From the NCBI GenBank assembly GCA_012934845.2, contig WNNJ02000704.1, forward strand, positions 62,001 through 126,000: a stretch of 64,000 nt of DNA, given 5' to 3'. This stretch comes from Pomphorhynchus laevis (lineage: Eukaryota > Acanthocephala > Palaeacanthocephala > Echinorhynchida > Pomphorhynchidae). Shown here in pieces: positions 55,760-64,000 of this stretch. The translations under genes and the position numbers were made by a program. The notes beneath the pieces are model-generated. The model saw only the letters and a program-made list of their open reading frames with translations. It was not told the origin of the DNA and made no database searches. Position 1 is the stretch's first letter; the number at the start of each line of letters is the position of its first letter.

Positions 55760-57745
55760 TTTTAATGTGGCAAATGCACACAGACTGTGTGCTTACAAGC
55801 CCACAACAGCGAAACAGATAAAATATAAAATAAAAAAACGTTAATCGTTTAGTAGCAACGATTTTAGCTGCTTTTTGAAAAATCGGAGTGAGGATGATGA
55901 TCGCAGATGATTAGGTAATGAATTTCAAAGGAGAGGAGCAGCGATATGTAGGGATCGACGGCCGAAGTTGGTTGAGTGAATAGGTACGTGTAGCAGAAGA
56001 GAATCACAGGAACGTAGGTGAGTAGAAAGATATCGAGATTCACTTAGAGTTGGCAGATAAAGATAAGAAGGAGAATTACAATGGAGAAGGCGATAAGTCA
56101 GGCAAAGCAGACGAAAACGAACGCGATGTTCAATACCTAGCCATCCAAATTTTGATAAATAGGAAGATATATGATCGAATTTACGAAGTCGAAAAAGGAT
56201 GCGCACCGCAGTGTTAATGAGGCGTTGAAGAGGTTTAAGGGATGACTTTGAAGAGAAAACGAGAAGGCTAAGACAGTAATCAATACGTGGGAAAAGAAGG
56301 GAGGACATAAGAGATTTAAAAGAACTAAATCTAGAGAATTTCTGACGAGACGAATATCACGGAGAAGAAGATTTGAAGACCTAGTTTTATCACGAATGAA
56401 GGGATCGAGATGCAGGTTATTGTCGAAGTGAATACCTAGAAATACTAGTTTATCTACAGCAGGAATAATTGTGGTCTGAAGATACAGAGATGGAGAAATA
56501 ACAGAAACAGTAGAGGGAAATATCCATAACACTTTAGATTTGGTAGGATTTAGGGACATTCGCAAAGAAATTAGATGTTCTGATAGAGCACGAAGACAAT
56601 TAGATGCGGATACGAAAAGTTGGCTTAGGGAATGAGGAGACGAATAAGAATAAAGAAGTATATCATCAGCGTACTGCATTACCCTGAAGCAGAATTTACT
56701 AGTTATACAAGATAAATCTCCAAGAAGAAGCGTAAATAGAATAGGGCCAAGTACAGAACCTTGAGGTACACCACAAGAGAGAGAAGATAGAGGAGAACAC
56801 ATTGAATTAGAATGGACGGAAAATGATCGATCGGAGAGATACGAAGAGAACCAAGCCAAGGTGGACGAAGAGAAACCATAGTGATAGCGACAACGAAAAA
56901 GAAGGATTTCGTGATCGACAATGTCGAATGTAGATGAAAGATCGAGCGATATTACCACACTACACAGTCCTTTGTCACGAGCGGAGAGCAGATCAGAAAA
57001 TACTTTATGACATGCTAGTTCGGTGGAATGATTGGAGCGGAAAGCAGATTGAAAAGAAGGGTAGAGCTGCGATGAAGAGAGATACTTGTTTATCTGATCT
57101 AAGACAAGGTGTTCAAGAATTTTAGATAAGGTTGGTAGAATTGATATTGGGCGATAAGATGAAGGAAGAGAGGGGTCAAGAGAGGGCTTTTTAAGTAGGG
57201 GACGAACAATGGACGTTTTCCAAAGGACAGGAAATATTCCATTCACTATTGACGAGTTAAAGAGGCTGGTAAGGAAAGGTGTGAAGTCTGTTGACAACAA
57301 TTTGAGAATTCGAGTAGGGATGGGATCGGCAGGAGAGGACTTACAAGTTAACGAAATAAGAAGGCAAGATACCTCATCTTCAGATACCGCAAGTAGATAA
57401 AAGAGCTCAGGGATACGAACAGACGAGATACAATAAATTTGTGGAAGGACGATGATCGAATTGATTAGAGAAACAGTTTTTGAAATTAGGTAATCGGAGA
57501 ATTGAGAAGGATCAAGAGTGGAGGTGACAGAGGAACGAGAAAGTAGAGAATTAAGAGTTTTCCATTTAGTTCGAGAGTCATTAGCGGAAGCCAGTTTGCT
57601 TCGCCAAAAACTGTGCCTTAGAACGCAGAAGTTGCCTATGCGAACGACGAAGAGCAAAGAATTGGTTACGATAAAAGGATGAATCGAGTTCTGAAGATAG
57701 TCTGAAATAACGATGATAAATTCTGAAAGAACGACGCAGGAGGCG
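55760..57745 (-). mobile_element. LINE-C (CR1/L2-like), 5'-truncated
   Basis: The 3' end at about 55760 has the family tail (gcaaatgcacacagactgtg on the plus strand). It contains a long open reverse transcriptase frame (57657-56137) and a second frame for the last part (56308-55925: SLLFPRIDYCLSLLVFSSKS, LLLHVPIHSTNFGRRSLHIA). One frameshift near 56200-56300 separates them. The 5' end breaks into LINE-B near 57745-57835 through a small tandem of taagagtttt. Confidence 0.85.
56137..57657 (-). CDS. LINE-C reverse transcriptase
   Basis: 506 uninterrupted codons. Order: SPADPIPTRILKLLS, PVLWKTSIVRPLLKKPSLDP, SYRPISILPTLSKILEHLVL, FQSAFRSNHSTELACHKV, VISLDLSSTFDIVDHEILLF (Ala to Thr next to the first catalytic Asp), GVPQGSVLGPILFTLLLGDL, VMQYADDILLYSYSSPHSLS, NPTKSKVLWIFPS, LVFLGIHFDNNLHLDPF. 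All catalytic aspartates are present. It copies element RNA at the nicked target in live relatives. No endonuclease domain or ORF1 precedes it. The long open frame marks this as the youngest LINE in the window. Confidence 0.88.
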   Translation of the reverse strand: MLFVVRIGNFCVLRHSFWRSKLASANDSRTKWKTLNSLLSRSSVTSTLDPSQFSDYLISKTVSLINSIIVLPQIYCISSVRIPELFYLLAVSEDEVSCLLISLTCKSSPADPIPTRILKLLSTDFTPFLTSLFNSSIVNGIFPVLWKTSIVRPLLKKPSLDPSLPSSYRPISILPTLSKILEHLVLDQINKYLSSSQLYPSFQSAFRSNHSTELACHKVFSDLLSARDKGLCSVVISLDLSSTFDIVDHEILLFRCRYHYGFSSSTLAWFSSYLSDRSFSVHSNSMCSPLSSLSCGVPQGSVLGPILFTLLLGDLSCITSKFCFRVMQYADDILLYSYSSPHSLSQLFVSASNCLRALSEHLISLRMSLNPTKSKVLWIFPSTVSVISPSLYLQTTIIPAVDKLVFLGIHFDNNLHLDPFIRDKTRSSNLLLRDIRLVRNSLDLVLLNLLCPPFFSHVLITVLAFSFSLQSHPLNLFNASLTLRCASFFDFVNSIIYLPIYQNLDG

Positions 57746-57834
57746 TTTTGAAGTCACACACTAAGAGTCGAACCATGTTGCAAGATTTTGCCGTGATTGA
57801 ACAAAAGTTTTAAGAGTTTTAAGAGTTTTAAACT

Positions 57835-58398
57835 TCCGTTCTTGTATGTCTCTTCTTTCATCACTTCTTTTCCTAAAATCGATTACTGCCTTAGCCTTTT
57901 CGCCAATTCTCCAAAATCCATCATCCTACCCCTACAACGAATAATCAACTCTGCCGTTTGAGTGCTCTTTCGTCTCCGTCGCTTTGACCACACATCCACA
58001 TATTTTGCCCAACTCTCCTGGCCCACCATCCACATCCGCATCAAACTCCGCCTTCTTCTCGTTACTTTTCGTCTCATCGCTGTCGGCTCCCCATCGTTCA
58101 TCAACCTTCCTTTCTTAGACGACACTCGCCCCACCTCGCTATCGCTTCGTTCCTGTCATACCCTCTTACTCCACGTTCCTAATTACTCCAACAACTACGG
58201 TCTCCGATCCTTCCTCGTCGCCGCCTCACTCGCCTGGAATCAACTCCCTCTCGACGTCCGCCGCGCTCCCTCCTTTATCACATTCAAACACCTCCTCCGT
58301 TCGCACCTTTTCGACACCTGATTTACAGTCTTGTTTTGTTGTGGTCATGTATGCGTGCGCTGGCACGCATTTGCCACGTTAAAATAAATCTTTTTTTT
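57835..58398 (+). mobile_element. LINE-B 3' end copy 2
   Basis: Starts mid-gene (SLFFHHFFS-type sequence after the taagagtttt repeats) and encodes LLFRLRRFDHTSTYFAQLSW, GSPSFINLPFLDDTRPTSLS, LLLHVPNYSNNYGLRSFLVA and LDVRRAPSFITFKHLLRSHL before a stop at 58321. The tail ends ggcacgcatttgccacgtta then A-rich. Closely related to 53091-53862 and 46565-47100. Confidence 0.85.
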
Positions 58399-58474
58399 TA
58401 AGTTTTAAAACTATTTGATGTAGCGTGTCTTCTTACGCTGCGAACCGATTGATATAATCTTCGAACATCTCCAC

Positions 58475-58765
58475 ATTGATAGAATCTCCGATTGATAGAA
58501 TCTCCAATTGATAAAATCTCAGATTAATAGAATCTCCGATTGATAGAATCTCCGATTGATAGAATCTCTGGTTGATAGAATCTCCGATTGATAGAATCTC
58601 CGAATGATAGAATCTCCTATTGATAGGATCTCCGATTGATAGAATCTCCGATTGATAGAATCTCCGATTGATAGGATCTCCGATTGATAGAATCTCCGAT
58701 TGATAGGATCTCCGATTGATAGAATCTCCGATTGATAGAATCTCCGATTGATAGAATTTCCGATC
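58475..58765. repeat. 16-bp minisatellite, about 18 units
   Basis: Unit gattgatagaatctcc with small variants (gataggatct, gataaaatctc). The period is not a multiple of three, so the open frame on the minus strand here is a by-product of the repeat. Confidence 0.95.
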
Positions 58766-58769
58766 ATCT

Positions 58770-59660
58770 TCACATACTGCATTCTCGTCGCAGCTCGCAA
58801 CTTAATTCCAGTAAATATATCTATCAACCGCAGGTTGTGTTTTAGCAGTCTGATGTATTTCATCATATTAGGTGTATTACCTGAATTGATAGCCCTCTTC
58901 CTTTGCTCAGATATGCTTAAAGTCGATGCTAAAATTCAATATTGTTGTTTTTGTGCACTCTTATGTAGTACATTTTCGTGGGATATTCGATAACTGCACA
59001 GATATTATCCCAGTAGCTATCCACATCACAAGAGCTTGCAAATAGACATTCCTCGAGACGAGATTGCACAATGGTGGCAAATCTTTTTCTTGTCAATTCA
59101 TCCCCCAGTAATCGAATATCCGGTACAGATCGACGGGATGTTCTGAATGACTGTGTTTGATTACGATGTTTACCGTTCGGATGTGCTCAAGTAACCAGGT
59201 GACGTGCTTTATGACGGAAGAGTGCATTTGCTGCGAATAGACGATGAACTTCAGCAAGGGATACTAATAGGTGGCCATTTGATCATGATTTTTCAACTGA
59301 GTAACGTTTAACTACATTTGCTTGGTACCCACTATACCCAACCACCGAATATGCGCTGATAATAATCCAATTATGGGGTTTACATAGCCGAAACTGCATC
59401 AATATATAGCTGACCTGGATCAATCAAAAACACGGAACCACTATCAGCGACACATATTCAGTTAGGCAGCATATATTGATAGACTTGTTTGTCAAGATGC
59501 GATCAAGTATCTCGTTCAGTCCTGTTAGAGCAACGTTTTAACATTCATCTTATCGATACGAATAGGTCTAGATTCGCAACCGATTGTAATGGGAATGATA
59601 TCAGTCTTAGCAATTTGTGATGGATTATTATCATGCCGTGATGTAGATAAAGAATAGTTT
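58770..59660. other. unassigned sequence between minisatellite and LINE-D
   Basis: More balanced base composition than intergenic DNA; probably mobile-element derived, but no domain could be read on either strand. Confidence 0.35.
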
Positions 59661-59667
59661 TAGTTTG

Positions 59668-60620
59668 TTATCATTTGTCATCGTTTAAAATTACAAAAGC
59701 TCATCACTTATACAAAATCACTTTACAAAATCATCGGCAAAAGCCGTATTTGGCTTTTGCCGATGATCTTACAATCTGGTCTAAAATTACATCGAAAAGC
59801 GACATTACTGTATTTAAGCAAAATTTAAAAATTGTTTACGAATGGAGTATTCGGACAGGAGTAATAATAAATGTAGATAAATGTGTTCATTTACGTTTTG
59901 GTCGGATTGACATACATGATGATTACATGTTAGGCGATAACATTGTATCTAGAGCAAATCACACACATGGCCTTTGCACAATTGTTCAGTCTTCTCTCAA
60001 GACTCGTATGAACACATACATAATATGTTCGAAAGGGCGAAGTGTTGTTTACTTATTGAAGAATTGCTTCAAATATTTGCCAGTAGAATGTTTTAAGCTA
60101 CTGTACAACGCATTGGTTCGTCCTAACATTGAGTACAGCATTCAATCATCATTTCCGTGCACTAAAGAGGAAATCAATTCACTTGATAATATATTAAAGC
60201 GAGGGTCTCGATTATGTAAAGGAGTTGCACAGTTTCCTTATGCGGAGAGACTAAGAATGCTAGGCATATGTTCTTTCCGGTCACGTTTTATGTATTTAGA
60301 TTTGGTAGCGTTGTATAAGATCGTTAAAGGTTATGACGGATACCCAATAAATTGTGTAAGTTTGAATCATCGTGCCTGTCATCGAGGACATAGTTTGCAT
60401 CTTAAAACTCAATATAATGGAAGGTGCCCTCGAATATATCGTCTTTCGCATTGAGCTGTTAGCGTGTGGAACATGTTTCCGGATTTTTTAATATCTATCC
60501 ATGGCATTGATATATTCAAACGAAAATTATTAGAATGGATACGACATCCTGATCAGCAAACTATCCGAATGGCATACCCGTCAGATCAACGATAATTTCA
60601 ACAATTTAACCTCGTTTTTT
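59668..60620 (+). mobile_element. LINE-D copy, 5'-truncated, jockey/CR1-like
   Basis: Begins within the reverse transcriptase at the catalytic box and runs through the thumb and C-terminal region to about 60600. The left boundary is a 15-base-arm palindrome (59731-59766) in which tttggcttttgccgatga (coding LAFADD) faces its own inverted copy. Confidence 0.8.
59675..60454 (+). CDS. LINE-D reverse transcriptase C-terminal part
   Basis: About 259 open codons, of which the first ~25 precede the inverted repeat. Then LAFADDLTIWSKI (catalytic FADD), WSIRTGVIINVDKCVHLRFG, CFKLLYNALVRPNIEYSIQS, LDNILKRGSRLCKGVAQFPY, ERLRMLGICSFRSRFMYLDL and a final KTQYNGRCPRIYRLSH. The C-terminal pattern is that of jockey/CR1-type LINEs of invertebrates. 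The N-terminal polymerase motifs and endonuclease are absent. Confidence 0.8.
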   Translation: MSSFKITKAHHLYKITLQNHRQKPYLAFADDLTIWSKITSKSDITVFKQNLKIVYEWSIRTGVIINVDKCVHLRFGRIDIHDDYMLGDNIVSRANHTHGLCTIVQSSLKTRMNTYIICSKGRSVVYLLKNCFKYLPVECFKLLYNALVRPNIEYSIQSSFPCTKEEINSLDNILKRGSRLCKGVAQFPYAERLRMLGICSFRSRFMYLDLVALYKIVKGYDGYPINCVSLNHRACHRGHSLHLKTQYNGRCPRIYRLSH

Positions 60621-60828
60621 TTCTCTTTTTTGTTTGTCTATCTTTCTATGTGAGCAGAATAAACAGCTACGGGCTTTGTCTTGTGTATTCCAATATTTTT
60701 GAGCACAAATATTATTACATTAATATAGGTTCCCGCGAATAGGCTTTAATTTACAATTTTGAAGAAAAAAACCTCACCATGTCAGTTTTAATATTCAAAA
60801 AGTCACTAAATTATTCTTCCTTGATATT

Positions 60829-61635
60829 TCATAAATCCCTTTGAGGACGATTTATAGTTGATCGAGCTCCACGGACACATCGAGAAGTCATCTTTGCAAG
60901 GATAACGCTGATGCCACTGCGTAATCTGGTTATTTCATCGTTGTATGAGCTGTTATGACTCCTTGCCAGGGAGCTCGCGATTCTCTTTAACAGGATTGCC
61001 GCTTCCGTACCCGCCCCATCAAGCATCGAAAATACTACGGGAATAAATGGCGCATGCTCTATGCTATTTACTCTCTCAAGATACTTCCTTTTCTTCCTTA
61101 GTTCATGATATTCGAAGCATGGTCCGATACTCTTACTGGAGTTAGAGGAAGCGTATGCGTTGAACACGCAGATATCAAGGAAAGTACACTCCGTTCTGTT
61201 TCCAAAGATTCCAGAACATGATATGTCAAGTCTCGCTTCACGATTAATAGTTGTACCGTGATTTTGGAAGCATATTTCATCACGCAGAGGGGATAGTTTT
61301 GGCTCGATTGCTACGCTATGACAACATTCGGATAATCTATTCACTAGAAAATCACGGACGGCATCTTGTCTCATTGATGGCAAGCCGCCTAAAGGGTACG
61401 AGAAAGTGTGTGATATCGAGTTTTGTTCTTTACATTGGCAGTATTTCGGTGATGAGGGATGGAGAAATCCGTATCTGGTGGCTAGTGCATCTTGAAAGAC
61501 TGTATTACTTATTCTGGAAGAATAACTGTTTGTTGGGTATGTTGACAACCACGAAGATGATCCAGATACTGATGCATGCTCGATGGCATTCTTGAGAGTA
61601 GGGTCGACCTGATTTATAATGTCATTGCGATTCAT
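60829..61635 (-). CDS. mobile-element ORF with Cys ribbon and nuclease-like domain, copy 2
   Basis: 268 open codons from ATG. Same family as 36358-37155: SSSWLSTYPTNSYSSRISNT, FQDALATRYGFLHPSSPKYC, CQCKEQNSISHTFSYPLGG (the last Cys replaced by Tyr), MRQDAVRDFLVNRL, ARLDISCSGIFGNRTECTFL then DICVFNAYASSN, KKRKYLERVNSIEHAPFIPV and RCVRGARST near the end. The D...T-E-C-T-x-x-D-I spacing fits a PD-(D/E)XK-like core. It lies between two LINE-D-type copies on the same side as the 62-64 kb one. Function unknown; probably the distal ORF of a mobile element. Confidence 0.6.
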   Translation of the reverse strand: MNRNDIINQVDPTLKNAIEHASVSGSSSWLSTYPTNSYSSRISNTVFQDALATRYGFLHPSSPKYCQCKEQNSISHTFSYPLGGLPSMRQDAVRDFLVNRLSECCHSVAIEPKLSPLRDEICFQNHGTTINREARLDISCSGIFGNRTECTFLDICVFNAYASSNSSKSIGPCFEYHELRKKRKYLERVNSIEHAPFIPVVFSMLDGAGTEAAILLKRIASSLARSHNSSYNDEITRLRSGISVILAKMTSRCVRGARSTINRPQRDL

Positions 61636-61704
61636 CCTTTCCGCTTTTTAACGGTTAGCATGAATTTCTTGTATTTATAATAATTTTAATATATTAATAA
61701 TAAT

Positions 61705-62062
61705 TTTATTAATACATCCTATATGACGACTGGTCTCTCTCTAAGAAGTTATCGCTCCTACTCGCTTTTCGTCCCCCGTCACAACGGTAATCACGGATAT
61801 CGTGCGTTCACCATCGCTGCACCACGCCTTTGGAACAAACTTCCTCGTGACAAAATCATTAACGTCGCTTAAACACTTTAAAACTTCCTTGATCGTCATA
61901 CTTCTTGCAAACGAACTAAAATAACACTTTCAGCCGCAATCAATTCAATAAATCTACATTCAAGTTCAAACATTTATCGGACGTAAACTTGTCTTTTGAT
62001 TTTTATAGTGGGCATGTAAGTGGTTCTATCACTACAAAGGCCAATCTAAATAAATTCTATTC
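61705..62062 (+). mobile_element. LINE 3'-end fragment (L2/CR1-like)
   Basis: Plus-strand reading GLSLRSYRSYSLFVPRHNGN, HGYRAFTIAAPRLWNKLPRD, then a stop. The end is a (TTCTA)n tail at about 62040-62060, the typical microsatellite-like 3' end of this superfamily. Confidence 0.8.
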
Positions 62063-62164
62063 TATTCTAATATATATTATTATGTAGACAACGTTACGAG
62101 CCTAGCTCAGAGTTGCTGACAAATCGATAGTCAAAATAGAAGAACAAGAGAAAAACAAAAACAA

Positions 62165-64000
62165 ATCAGTCAACAATTTAAAATAATCTGTCCTTTGAAG
62201 AGCTCACGAGTTGCCGCATTTACAATATCATCGCTTAAACGATTCCATGAATTTATTATTCGTTGTCCAAATTGAATCGTCCTAGAATGTACTATTCGTT
62301 GGCGACTAAGATAAAAAGAGTGACCTCGCAAAGCTCGAGTTGATCGAATGTTGAAGAGCCCACGCAACACATGGTGTTCATTGTGAAATACCTCTTATAC
62401 AAGACACAGATCCCGCGAGTCACGAATATCACATAATGACTGCATATTTAAAGACCGAAGACGGTCCTCGCAAGGAAGTTCTCTCAAAGAATGTACTAAT
62501 TTTGTTGCCCTACGTAGCACCTTCTCAAGTCGAGTAATCTCATCTCTGGTTCGAGGGTATGAACATTGAGAAGCATATAACAAATGGCTTAGTACAAAAG
62601 CGTTTGCAAGAACTCTAAAAGAACGTGGACTCACATAGCTGAATGATCAGCGAAGGAAACCAACCATACACATGGCCTTCGAACAAATGTACTCAGTGTT
62701 TTTGCGAGTAGAGAAATCATCCATAATCCATACGCCAAGATCTTTATAGCTCGAAACCAATTTAATCACTCGATCCCGAGATGATATATCGGCACTGGAA
62801 CAATATTACGTGATCGAATGTGCATGCAAGTGCACTTCGAGGCATTAACAGACAGACCATTAGAACGTGCCCACTTAAGAACCGTGTCAATATCTGATTG
62901 AAGAATGTTACGATCATAATTCGACTTGATGGCTCTCCAATTTTTTAAATCGTCTGTAAATAATAATGAATGCGAACTTATTGCACTGGGGAGATCGTTG
63001 ATGAAAATACAAAACAGCAGAGGACCCAATACAGACCCTTGCGGGACACCGGCATAAACTGGATAATGCTCGGAAAGGGTACCGTGAATGGCGATCTGGT
63101 ATGTGCGACCAGAAAGAAAGTTGCATATCCAACGAATGAAAATTGGATTGATGTTTAACGCACTCCTCTTCATAATCAACTTATCATGGGGGACATGATC
63201 AAATGCTTTAAAGAAATCAAAAAATATGGCATCCACAGCATACCCCTCATCCACTATAAAACCCCAACTTTCCTGTGCCAATAAAAGGTTGGTTACTGTA
63301 GAACAGTTTTTTACGGAATCCGTGTTGATTAGTAGAAAATAATCTATATGATTCTAGGTAGTTACTGATTATCCGATAAAGTAATCTCTCTTACACACGA
63401 CACGATGCAGAGGTTAAACTAACCGGTCGGTAATTATCTACACATGATCAATCACCTTTCTTATGAAGAGGCTTAATGATAGAGCGTTTCCATGCATTCG
63501 GGACTATACCGTAATATAATGATGCTATAAATATCTTATATAAAGGTGCAGCAATGACATCATGAAGATTCTTCAGATATATTGAGGGAAGTAAATCTGG
63601 GCAAATCGAGCCCGACGGTTTCAGTCGTCTTAACTCTTTCATAACATCTTGAACTGTGAACAAGTGAAGAATATCAAAAATTGACGGATTAATACGAGTA
63701 ATTTCTATACAAAGAGAAGTAGTAGCTGATACGAGAAATTTACGGCCAAATGCAGTAGCAATATCGAAATGATCTGCTAGAATGCATCCATTGTTTCCAA
63801 TAATAGAGCTAGAAGGTCGAACATTACTTTTAAAATTTGCATATTTAAATAATATGTTAGGATTGTTGGCTGACATTCCTACCAGTACTTGTTCTAATTG
63901 CCGCTTTTTAAGTCTCTTGAGATATGTGAAATGATTCCGACACTTTTTAAATGACCTATAATCAGTTTCTCCATTCCTATACCTTACGAATTTTTGCTTC
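62165..64000 (-). mobile_element. LINE-D-type element running off the right edge
   Basis: Minus-strand reverse transcriptase in pieces. 63876-63448: VMKELRRLKPSGSICPDLLP, PNAWKRSIIKPLHKKGD. 63281-62766: VDAIFFDFFKAFDHVPHDKL, VYAGVPQGSVLGPLLFCIFI, LLFTDDLKNWRAIKSNYD (FTDD where FADD is usual), WARSNGLSVNASKCTCMHI. 62634-62395: LANAFVLSHLLYASQCSYPR, LRRATKLVHSLREL. 62370-62170: RGHSFYLSRQRIVHSRTIQF. At least three breaks separate them. The 5' part lies beyond the window. Confidence 0.85.

Noticed and set aside
58519-58866. Minus-strand 115-codon open frame with repeated INRRFYQSEILSIGD
   Set aside because: It is the translation of the 16-bp minisatellite, open only because the unit lacks stops in that phase.

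Overview
This is a strongly AT-rich window from an invertebrate animal nuclear genome. The host genes are ordinary metazoan housekeeping genes split by GT-AG introns: prohibitin-2, SMARCAL1, METTL4, RBM48, the GDP-fucose transporter SLC35C1 and MED10. The repeats are CR1/L2-like and RTE-like LINEs, a mariner fragment, a Penelope-type GIY-YIG fragment, a decayed Ty3/gypsy element and short fold-back elements. I cannot name the species. A compact, intron-poor-in-length lophotrochozoan or flatworm-like animal would fit, but that is inference.

Layout. About 0-30 kb is gene-rich. PHB2 (+, 1702-5267) is followed by dispersed repeats and then SMARCAL1 (+, 7620-19241, 16 exons). Three minus-strand genes or gene pieces lie inside SMARCAL1 introns: a 126-residue RS-rich protein, an RPL22-like exon and a MUS81-like ERCC4 nuclease exon. 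METTL4 and RBM48 follow as intronless, closely spaced plus-strand genes. RBM48 runs tail-to-tail into SLC35C1 (-, 23493-29925), and the two coding regions overlap by 17 bases. From 30 to 37 kb there is mostly non-coding DNA with repeat fragments. MED10 (-, 37453-41390) has one 3.5 kb intron filled with repeats. From about 42 to 64 kb I see no host gene: it is a nest of a gypsy fossil, many LINE copies in both orientations, two minisatellites and two copies of an uncharacterised nuclease-like mobile ORF.

Introns are sharply bimodal. Sixteen are 43-60 nt and thirteen are 354 nt or more, with none between. All repeats and nested genes sit in the long class.

Themes. SMARCAL1 and MUS81 both act at stalled replication forks, and METTL4 and RBM48 are both linked to spliceosomal RNA biology, so the physical pairing is suggestive. 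The least expected signal is a set of unrelated repeat families (6.2-6.8, 20.1, 34.4-34.9, 36.0, 39.0 and 40.1-41.1 kb) that each carry a CGAAAC box and, 20-30 nt later, a CUGANGA box, with the outer flanks able to pair. That is the order of a hammerhead ribozyme opened at helix II. One family is arranged as about 380-bp tandem monomers. This is a hypothesis from reading the sequence and needs a covariance-model search.
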